From assembly GCA_022747635.1 (NCBI GenBank), contig JAKTNV010000601.1:1-64000 (forward strand): 64,000 bases of DNA. Direction: 5' to 3'. This DNA comes from Hetaerina americana. Its lineage: Eukaryota > Arthropoda > Insecta > Odonata > Calopterygidae. Shown piece after piece: positions 56,163 to 64,000 of the stretch. The notes below the pieces were generated by a model. The model ran no database searches, was not told the DNA's origin, and saw only the letters and a list, made by a program, of their open reading frames with translations. The position numbers and the translations under genes were made by a program. The stretch's first letter is position 1. The number at the start of each line of letters is the position of its first letter.

Positions 56163-56528
56163 AATAAAATAATTTCACTATGAAAGGCGTTCACTCATAA
56201 TTGATCACAAACTCCAGTGAAGTCTAGCCCGCTGAGCGGGGCAAGAGGGGAAGGAGGGGAGGGAAAAGAGAAAGGCCACGGCCGAGCGGCGACGGGGCCT
56301 GGGCGACCGGGCGACGCGCAGACTGGGCGCGCTGCAGGGGGAGGGGGTGGCACGCGACCGGCCTGCCTGGCGCGGTCGGGCGAGCGGCGGCTCCGGCGGG
56401 GACAAAGGGTCCGCACGGCGGCACTTGAGAATCACAAAGGCGGCACGAAATTTTCACAAAGAAAGAAGGCGCACAGTCCGAAAAAACACGTCCGTTCTCA
56501 ACGACGGTTGAGTAGAGAGTCCAATCAA
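56163..56528 (-). promoter_or_regulatory. LINE J 5' UTR, GC/CpG-rich
   Basis: The stretch from about 56,220 to 56,430 is very GC- and CpG-rich compared with its neighbours. It precedes the ORF1 ATG at 56,162. A comparable GC-rich leader precedes the J-like ORF1 at 27.85 kb, so this is an element feature and not a host CpG island. The 5' end of J (about 56,528) abuts the RT gene of LINE K in the same orientation, which suggests that J inserted into K or that a deletion joined them. An internal promoter is expected here; no motif is identified. Confidence 0.5.
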
Positions 56529-56529
56529 T

Positions 56530-58218
56530 CAATGAATCTGGCTGATAAACTCCGCCAGTCTGAGTATTTGAAGGGAAGTAGAAAGTCCTTCCCGGAATCC
56601 CATTTGTTCTGGCCTAATTACGTCATTGGTCCGTAGGAAGAGGTCTAGACGGGCTTTTAAAATTGATTCAAACAGCTTAGAGATAGATGAAAGTAAGGAA
56701 ATAGGTCTACGGTTTAAAGGAATTGTCGGGTCTTTGCCTGGCTTGGGAAGCAGGCACACTTTTGCTATTTTCCAGGAATCTGGAAAGTAGCAAGAGGAAA
56801 GACTTATTAAATAAGCCCAGTAGGTGACGAACGGCCGCCAGTGGCGCGTTCTTTAATTGCCTGTTTGAAATGTCATCAATACCCGGGGTTTTTTTCGGGT
56901 TTAAGTACTTTATAGTCATTCTAAGCTCCGTCTCAGTGACCGGCCGGAACGGAGGAGTCGGAAGGAGACCTAAGCTACTTACAGCAGCCTCGGCCTCTTC
57001 GTCCTCCTGCGTCCTTGGCCAGTCGGTTTTAAGAGTCATGGTTTCCCGGAACGCATTGGCTAGGATTTCTGCCTCGTCATTGGCGTCGAAGTACAGGTTG
57101 TCGTTATGCCTGATGGGCTGGTCTGGACGGCCTTTTTTGGTCAGTTGCTTAGCAACCTTCCAAAGGGATCCGTCGTCGAAGAAAAGGTTGTCGAGTTTGT
57201 CTCTCCATTGGTCATTAATCCGGTTTCTGATCTCGCGTTTGACGCAGGACGCGAAAAAGTTATTAGTTAGGCGCCATCCCTGGTTCACGCCCATTGTCTG
57301 CGGGCCTTGTTGCGCTGTTTTATGAGTAGCAGGATGTCGTCGGGTAGGGCGTTTGAAGGAGGGGGATGAGGGTACGGGAGAGATGCAAGTGCATGCGCGT
57401 CCCGCATTGCCTCGTTTATGGCCAAGACATGAGCGTCAATGTCCTGCCGGGCTGAGGAGTGTGGGATTGTGATTGAGGAAAAGGCGTCTACTGCTATGGA
57501 GGCGAACAGTTTCCAGTTCGTCTTGGAAGGAAGGGAAGGAGGCTGCTCATAAGGGACAGTCGCAATGTCGGTTTTAATCGGGTAATGATCACTGGAGAGA
57601 TCGGAAAGTACATTTGGAGTCGTTATGTAAGGCAGATTTTTCGTTAGGCAGAAATCCAGGATGTCTTCACCACCACGGCTGTCAATGTGCGTCGCCGCTA
57701 GTGGCACTGCGACGTCTACCATGATGGAATTAACAATATTATGCAAAACGCCGGCCATTAGTATTCGCGGACTGGCACCCCCATTCCGTATGTTTTGAAT
57801 TCCAATCGCCGATGGCTACGACGCGTCTGTCAGTCGGGAATAAGGGACGAAATTCGTCAGGAACAATGGGTTTACCACAAGGTTGGTAAACGGAATAGAT
57901 GTCAAGTTCACCTATGGGTGTTGGGAGCCGTATTCCGACGCATTCTTATGTACTAAGGGCGTGTCCTTTCAGTGCTTTGTGTTTAATAGATTATTTTACT
58001 GCGATGAGCACGCCTCCACCGCGAGCGGTGGGACGGTCTCGCCGATATGTGGTATAGTTGGGTATGTGGAATATGTGACTTGGTTTCAGATGCGTCTCCT
58101 GAAGGGCGACTACATCGAAATTGCCAGAGCTTATAAAGTTTTTGAATTCCCGTTGGCGGCCGAGTATGCCGTTGCAATTCCAACTGAGAAGGCAAATGTT
58201 ACGGAGCTTACTAGTCAT
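56530..58218 (-). pseudogene. LINE K ORF2, endonuclease and RT N-part, truncated
   Basis: ATG 58,218. It overlaps the end of K ORF1 by 8 nt (ORF1 stop within AATGACTAGT), a layout suited to translational re-initiation. Endonuclease: L-S-W-N-C-N-G-I and L-Q-E-T-H-L-K-P, then stops at 57,991 and about 57,940. G-D-W-N-S-K-H-T-E-W follows in the interrupted frame near 57,810, then S-S-D-H-Y-P-I in the 157-codon frame (57,758-57,285). RT: P-K-K-T-P-G-I-D-D-I (57,294-56,707) and, frameshifted, L-L-P-K-P-G-K ... R-R-P-I-S-L-L and P-E-Q-M-G-F-R-E-G-L-S-T (56,759-56,529). The element is lost beyond motif 2. Confidence 0.88.
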
Positions 58219-61024
58219 TAAGCTCGTGCAACTCGCATAATTGCTGAAGCATAAAGATTTTCTTCTCCGTTTTTGTCTTTAAGAGACTTAATTGGTTGTG
58301 AATGGACATAAAATATGCAAATAGTGTCTGTTCTCCGTGTACGGAATTAGAAGTAGGAAGGTTTGGTAGGTGACTATTAGAGAAAGAAGAGGATTGTGAA
58401 ATAGTGCCGCCGGGCATAAGTGGGTTGATACAATGGGGAGGAGGGATTCTAGGAGGGGGTAGAGAGGGAAATGGGTTGTTGGCGGTAAAAGACTTTTGGC
58501 CCTGCAAAGGACCTTGAGCTCTTGGAGCCCAAGCGTTCCTGTCAGGAGCCGGGGCAGGTATAAATGTTTTCCCTTGGGCTGATCCTCGGGGGGTTGTGTC
58601 GCACTTTTCTCTCGCCAATCTTCGCTGATTTTCCAATTTGAAAACGGGACATCCGCGATAATTGGCGGGGTGCTCCATTGTGCAGTTTACGCATCGCGCG
58701 GGCGTACTGCGGTCTTTCTTTTCAAATTCGGATGTTAAGTATGGACCGGCGCACTTAACGCAACGGCGCCGAATGTTACAATAATTTTTTGTATGGCCGA
58801 AGCCCTGGCATTTGTGGCACTGTACAACGCCCTTAGGTTTGGTGAATTTTGATATATTCACCCGCATGGTCAACAAATATTTGATTTTAAGGAGGTCCCC
58901 TGGTTGCGGATCATCTGTTAAAATCACATGGTATACTGGCACCAATCGCTTGGTGCCAGTTGTTTTTTCTTCTTTCCTGTCCAAATAGGTGGGTTTTGTG
59001 GTGGTGAGTTGAACGACACTCTTTGTCTTGTACCCCATATGTTTTAATTCTGCCTCCAGGTCTTTAGCATTAACGTCGCCTACCAGGTTTTTGACGCAAT
59101 ACTCCTTTAATCTATCGGCTGGAAGCTGATAGGACGTGTATTCCAAGTCTCTGGTTTTCAGAATCTGCCTGGTTTTGACATAGTCCTCTTCGATGGCACA
59201 AGTGATCGCTACTGCGTTTAACCCCTTGAGAATACATTTTGACGGCGAGAGCAGATTGGCCGCCAACTCCTTCGCCAAGTCCACCCAACCCTTAACATTG
59301 TGGACGGTAATGGCTGGAATTTTATGGAGATTATTTTACTTGCGGCTGAGTCTCCATCACCTCAGCCGCTGTTTCAATGGGTGTGAATCCATTGGTGTGC
59401 GTGATTTCCGGAGAGTCTACGATTCTACGCCTTTTTAGAGGGGTACCTTTTTTCCTGGAGACGACAGTGAAGCCGTCATCTCCTTGAACATGCGGTGTTT
59501 GCGCATGTGGGCCTGTGTGGAGTGGTTCGGCGAGAGGGAGGGTAACAGTGGTTGTCGCTGAAGTGGTGGACGCGTTTGCCGTGTTTTTCGGTCCAACGGC
59601 TGTTTTTGCGGTATCTACAATAGCGACCGTTTCTTTTTTATTGATAGTTTTCCGCTTTTGGATGGCGGCAATGACTGCGGCTGATGCCGGAGATGAAGCT
59701 ATTACATTTTTCCCCTTACAAGAGGTTTTTCCAGTTTTACATGTGTCCAACTGTAAGTTGTCTGGCCTTTCAATCTGTCCGGCCGAGCCGGATTTACTAT
59801 TTTTACCGTTTTCTCCTATTTTCGGGTCCTCTGTTGCCCTTATACCAAAGGTATAGACTGGTCTGGTCTCAACGCCCTTAGGTTTGGTGAATTTAGATAT
59901 ATTCCCCCGCATGGTCATAAGGTATTCAATTTTAAGAAGGTCCCCTGGTTGGGGATCATTTGTTAATATGACATGATAAACTGGCACCAATCGCTTAGTG
60001 CCAGTTGTTTTCCCTTTCATCCTGTCCTCATAGGTAGGTTTACTGGTGGTCAGTTGTACGACGCTTTTTACCTTGTACCCCATTTGGTGTAATTCTAGTT
60101 CCAAGTCTTTAGCATTTACGTCGCCTACCAGGTTTTTTACGCAATACTCTTTCAGCCTATCGGCTGGAAGCTGGTAAGACGTGTATTCTAGATCCCTGAT
60201 TTTAAGAATATGTTCGGTTTTAATATAATCCTCTGTGCTGGTACAAGTTATTGCTACGGTGTTTGGCCCCTTGAGGATACATTTGGGCGGCGAGAGCAGA
60301 TTTGTCGTCAACTCCTTAGCCAATTCAACCCACCCTTTCACATTGTGGACGTTTATGGCCGGGATTTTGGGTGATTTTGGTACGGACGGCTGTGTCTCCA
60401 TCACCTCAGCCGATGATTCGATGGGTGTAAACCTGTTTGCATGAGTAATGTCTGTGGAGTCTAAAATTCTTCGCCTTTTGAGCGGAGTACCTTTTTTCCT
60501 GGAGACGACAGTGAAGCCGTCGTCTCCTTGACCATGCGGTGTTTGTGCTTGTGGGCCTGTGTTGAGCGGTTCGGCGAGAGGGAGGGTACCAATGGTCGTT
60601 GCTGAAGAGGTGGACGTTGTTAATTGGTCGTTACTGTTATTGGCCATGTTCCTCGTTTCCACGGCTGTTTCGGAGGTACCTACTGAAGTGACCTTTTCTT
60701 TTTTTTTATTGACAATTTGATGCTTTTGAAGGGCGGCAATGGCTGCGGCTGTCGCCGGGGATGGCGAGGCTATTTCGCTGTTGTGTTTACGAGAGCTTTT
60801 TTGATGTCGAGAGCTCCTGTCTGTAAAATTACTGGCCTCTGAGCCTGACCGGCCGGACCGGATTTACCATTTTCGGGGTTTGTTTCCTTTCGCGGGCTCT
60901 CTTTTGCCCGTGTACCGAAAGTGTAAACTTTTTTAAACATTCCTTGCAACGGCAAGGGAGGTGGCGTTGGAATTAGGTCTCTAATATCGTTGGCAATCTT
61001 CGCCGTGTCGGACGAATCGGCCAT
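58211..61024 (-). pseudogene. LINE K ORF1 with internal tandem duplication
   Basis: The normal ORF1 order is M-A-D-S-S-D start (61,024), V-Y-T-F-G segment, D-D-G-F-T-V-V-S-R-K-K-G basic segment, pre-zinc domain (Y-T-S-Y-Q-L-P-A-D-R-L-K-E-Y-C-V-K-N-L-V-G-D), then F-T-K-P-K-G-V and zinc knuckles. Here the part from V-Y-T-F-G to F-T-K-P-K-G-V occurs twice: about 60,928-59,876 and 59,858-58,831. Only the second copy continues into knuckles (C-H-K-C-Q-G-F-G-H-T-K-N-Y-C intact; the second has lost its His and last Cys; C-V-N-C-T-M-E-H-x6-C). A frameshift at about 60,775 and a stop at about 59,331 break the gene. Confidence 0.88.
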
Positions 61025-61214
61025 TTCGTGGTATTTTTCTGAGCGCGGTGATGCTCCGAATTGCTATCATCACGCAGCAGCCGATAAAATGGCAGACGCA
61101 GCATCTGAATTTTTTAATTGGAATTTGATCAGACATTGAATTTGTCGAAATGGAATTTTCGAATTTTTATTCAGATCTTCGTGTCCGCCTGCTCATTTTG
61201 CACCTCTTTTCATC
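61025..61214. other. Short spacer between divergent LINEs K and L
   Basis: AT-rich, 190 bp, between the ORF1 starts of K (minus) and L (plus). It should contain the 5' ends of both elements or a junction between them. I cannot place either end. An imperfect inverted repeat, GCGGTGATG...CATCACGC, lies at about 61,045-61,076. Confidence 0.35.
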
Positions 61215-62736
61215 GTGCCGCTTACATCTTTGGTAATTGATAAAGCTGCAGCGACTTCATCGCGTCAGCTCGTTGCCATGGCGACCGCCCCGTCGCCATG
61301 CTTTTCCCGTCCCGGTTCTCCCGTGGACGATGAGGGGTTCATTACACCGCGGCGCCAAGCCAAGGTGATAGCTCCACTATTCAAGCGTCCATTTACATCG
61401 CTTATAGACGCCACCCTCAAGCGTGCACGCAACTCTGCGGATGCGTTTATCCCGACGCCGACGTCAAATACTTTCGCGGTGCTCGCCCCAGCGACCGATT
61501 CATCCGAACCGGTCACAGCGGCCATGGAGGAAGATCCAGCTTCCTCCCATGGAGGCAATCCCGAACCACCGTCCCAGCCGTGCCAAGCGCCCCCCTCCTC
61601 TCGTCGTTTACGACGTTGAGGACGTGCGCGCCTTTCGCGATTTGATCCGTTCAGCTGTAACGGATCAATCGTCCACCGTGTCATATGGAGAGTCATCGGC
61701 GCACGTGCAGACACGTAACATCGAGGACTTTCACTCCTTGAGAAAGGCCCTCTCCGAGGCGGACGCCCAAATGTCGACTCGGGGAGGAGAAGACCACGGC
61801 ATTTACTTTCCGTGGCCTTTCGTCGCGCCACCAGGTGAATGACCTGCTCGAGGATCTTCGCGACATCGATGTCGACGCGCGTCGGGCTCGCCAGTTGACT
61901 TCCGAAGGGAAGCCGATCGGCGTTTTCGTCGTAAACATCGCATCCAATGACAAATGGCCGATATCGTCCATTAAGGCGCTCCGCAGCGTTGGGAACAACG
62001 TGGTGTTGGTCCGCCTTTACGTTTATCGGGACCCGCAGCTTTGCCACCGCTGCTCGCGTTTCGGCCACGGCAGCTTCTGCTCGGCATCCCCCCGCTGCCC
62101 ATTATGTTCCGGAGCTCATCACTTGGAGGATTGCGCGCGGAACGGCGAGGAGAAATGCCCAAGCTGCAACGGAGCGCACTCGGCTTTCTCTCCGCAATGC
62201 CCAACATGGATAGCGGAGGAGAGGCGTGCTGAAAAGCCGTCTCAAAAACGCCGCGGACGAGGACCAGCTGCAGCCCCTAACACCAGGGCACCGACATCCC
62301 AAGCGCCAACCAACACGTTTCCTGTTGCCTCTTTGGGCACCAGAAACGCGTGGAAAGGCGCAGACGCATCCCGCGGATCAGCTCCTCAGCGTCCATCTCC
62401 ACGTACGCGCCTGGGAATACAATTCCCTGTCCTCCCGGTTCCTGCAGCGAGCACCACAGAAACGGCCGCGTCGCTCATGGTCCCCCTACGAGACTGGAAA
62501 CGCCAGCAGAGGACGGCGGCATCCCAGCCTTCGGTCCTTTTAGGGGCCACATCCACTTCGGCCGCCGCTGAGTCGGACGTCGCCGAGAGGAGAATCCCCT
62601 TTTCAGCGTTCTCGGAACGCTGGCCACCATCTCCGCTGCGCTGCAGACGCAGCTCCAGGTCCTCTCGGCAACGCTGCAGCAGCTGCCGGCTCTTCTTGCG
62701 ATCCGTCATGGATATTACGCTTCCAAGACGACGTAA
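61215..62736 (+). pseudogene. LINE L ORF1 (zinc-knuckle protein), frameshifted
   Basis: The N-terminal frame 61,215-61,619 has a D-D-E-G-F-I-T-P-R-R segment and a Pro-rich end. It then shifts at about 61,600 (P-P-L-V-V-Y-D-V-E-D-V-R-A-F) and again near 61,835 (L-L-E-D-L-R-D-I-D-V-D-A-R-R-A-R-Q-L). Knuckles: C-H-R-C-S-R-F-G-H-G-S-F-C, C-P-L-C-S-G-A-H-x4-C and C-P-S-C-N-G-A-H-x6-C at about 62,040-62,205. The helical C-terminus (T-I-S-A-A-L-Q-T-Q-L-Q-V-L-S-A-T-L-Q-Q-L) lies in a third frame and ends with TAA at 62,734-62,736, so a third shift occurs between about 62,220 and 62,600. Confidence 0.85.
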
Positions 62737-64000
62737 CATCGTCATTGCGTCTTGGAATGCCGGAGGCGCCGTGGCAAGGAAGACGCCGGAGCTACTCGCA
62801 TTTCTGTCTCGACAGAAATGCGAAATAGCGCTGCTTCAGGAAACATTCCTAAAGCCGAGGAATAGATGGACGGTTCCGGGCTTCAGGATTTTCCGAGATG
62901 ACCGGACGGGAAAAGGAGGAGGGACTGCGATCCTGGTCGCCGATCATCTGCGTGCGCAACGATTGACGCTGCCGACGTTTCAATCGACGGAAGCCACTGC
63001 CATCGAGCTGGAATGCGGTGAAGGTCCTCTTCGCCTCGCTTCGCTATACATTCCACCAAAGGCGACGTTTCGCTCAGAAGAACTCGCGGCAATATTCGCG
63101 GGATCCGTTCCCACGATAGCCGCGGGGGATCTGAACGCGAAACATCCCAACTGGCACTCCAAGACGGGAAACCCGCGAGGACTTCGCCTGCAGCAGTGGA
63201 CTTCCGCTGAACGACTCGACGTCATCGGTCCACGTACGCCGACTCATTTCGCGACCTGCGGATTTAGCGACGTACTGGACATCGCTGTGCACGCAAGGCT
63301 GCCAACGGCGCTGTCTGCGAGAGCCATCTACGCCCTGGACAGCGATCATCTGCCTGTTCTCCAGCTCGCGAGACGGCCTTTGGAAACTCCACCGAGAACC
63401 GTTCGCGACTTTTGGACTCTTTTTCGGGACCGGGTCACCGACCGAATGAGAGCCATCCCGCTTCCTCCGTCTCTCAGTTTCCCGAGGAAATCGACCGTCT
63501 GGTCGAGTTTTTGACGGAAACTGGGCAGGCGGCGTCTGCAGCTGCGATCCCCGAACCTCCCGCTCGTGAAAGGAATCACCTGGCGCTGCCACGATCCATT
63601 GGCGACAAGAACCGGCTCCGTCGTCAGTTCCAGCGCTCTCGCTGCCCAGCCGACAAAGCGATTCTCAACGGCAGCCAGCGTTTCATCAGGGAGGAGATTG
63701 CGGCCTTCAGGACAGCCACCTGGGAGAAGTAGGTTTCCTCTCCGGAGGATGGTTCGATCTGGAGGCTCGCAAGAAGCCTTCGAGGAGAGCCGCGAGAAGA
63801 GGCGCCGCTGCGTACCGCTACCGGGATCCTGAAGACACCAGAGGAGAAAGCTACGGGGATGGCAGACCACCTGGAGGAAGTGTTCTTTCCTTCCGAAGGA
63901 GATGAAAGCCAGGAGGACCCTCTCCGCTCGCCAGTTCTTCCGCCAAGATCGCCCAGCCGCGTACGCGACCGCGAAGAGATGCCGCCAATCGTCGACGAGG
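62708..64000 (+). pseudogene. LINE L ORF2, endonuclease and linker, runs off window
   Basis: ATG 62,708, overlapping ORF1 by 29 nt. Endonuclease: I-A-S-W-N-A-G-G, L-L-Q-E-T-F-L-K-P, L-Y-I-P-P-K-A, A-G-D-L-N-A-K-H-P-N-W-H (catalytic G-D-x-N) and A-L-D-S-D-H-L-P-V-L. All key residues are present. A frameshift near 63,470 ends the frame at 63,514. The continuation is in 63,412-63,732 (E-E-I-D-R-L-V-E-F-L-T-E ... R-R-Q-F-Q-R-S-R-C-P) and then about 63,858-64,000 (M-A-D-H-L-E-E-V-F-F-P). RT lies beyond the window. Codon use is GC-rich compared with the left half. Confidence 0.88.

Larger units (their letters stand above)
39400..56528 (-). mobile_element. LINE J, Jockey type, split by LINE A nest and by a SINE
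   Basis: A Jockey-type element read right to left: GC-rich 5' UTR (56,528-56,163), ORF1 (56,162 to about 54,100), endonuclease (54,060-53,109), RT N-part (53,074-52,589), then, after 12 kb of inserted LINE A, RT C-part (40,615 to about 39,650). Flank protein order shows continuity: the right flank ends in the R-P-I-S-L-L-type block (here S-R-L-I-T-I-L-S-N-I-S-K) and the left flank resumes with P-E-Q-I-G-F. About 14 codons of the expected spacing are missing at the insertion site. The 3' end, near 39,400, is not sharply defined. Confidence 0.8.

Noticed and set aside
56220..56430. Host CpG-island promoter
   Set aside because: It sits just upstream of LINE J ORF1, and a similar GC-rich leader precedes a related ORF1 at 27.85 kb, so it is the element's own leader.
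61265..62068. 267-codon minus-strand ORF
   Set aside because: It lies antisense to LINE L ORF1, which has clear zinc knuckles on the plus strand. Arg/Ala-rich shadow composition.
1..64000. CRISPR arrays, bacterial operons, ribosome-binding sites
   Set aside because: None seen. The sequence is eukaryotic, and repeats are transposon-derived with irregular spacing.

Overview
The window looks like repeat-dense intergenic DNA from a large arthropod genome, most likely an insect. I found no convincing single-copy host gene, rRNA gene or functional tRNA gene. Nearly everything I can name is a mobile element: Jockey-type and I-type non-LTR retrotransposons (LINEs), two tRNA-derived SINE families, piggyBac- and mariner-like transposase relics, and one insert that looks like an endogenous viral capsid gene. 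The arthropod call rests on this mix of elements. It is an inference, not something the sequence states.

Positions 1-34,600 are AT-rich and decayed. They hold a plus-strand LINE ORF1 scrap (2-253), two copies of SINE-1 (3,811-4,085 plus; about 16,750-17,016 minus), a piggyBac-like transposase pseudogene (about 11,856-10,960, minus), and pieces of an unclassified repeat that I call family U. The longest U copy is about 28,860-34,600. Shorter or shuffled pieces lie at 5,540-9,470 and 15,828-22,320. U carries a mariner-like transposase C-terminus, a piggyBac-like segment and one TTAA-flanked end. Between 22,345 and 28,835 lies a cluster of broken Jockey-type LINE pieces.

Positions 34,600-40,615 hold antisense Jockey-type fragments (family J and relatives) with small plus-strand LINE pieces between them.

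Positions 39,650-56,528 are the centrepiece, a nest four levels deep. A minus-strand Jockey-type LINE (J) is split inside its reverse transcriptase (RT) gene by an I-type LINE (A1, 40,616-52,588, plus). A1 is split inside its own RT gene by a second copy of the same family (A2, 44,438-50,672), with a perfect 14-bp target-site duplication. A2 is interrupted by an antisense 0.84-kb insert (48,150-48,990) that encodes part of a virus-like capsid protein and is flanked by an 8-bp direct repeat. The ORF1 of J also carries a complete SINE-2 (54,724-55,033) with a 12-bp target-site duplication. The 3' tail of SINE-2 matches the 3' end of family A, which points to A, or a close relative, as its mobilising partner.

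Positions 56,530-61,024 hold a minus-strand Jockey-type LINE (K) whose ORF1 has a partial tandem duplication of about 1.05 kb. From about 61,200 to the window end runs a plus-strand LINE (L) with ORF1, endonuclease and the start of the RT-linker region.

Functionally these genes encode retrotransposition machinery: RNA-binding zinc-knuckle ORF1 proteins and endonuclease/RT(/RNase H) ORF2 proteins. Almost all are inactivated. A2 has an intact ORF1 and an ORF2 that is open up to the viral insert, so it is the youngest large element here.
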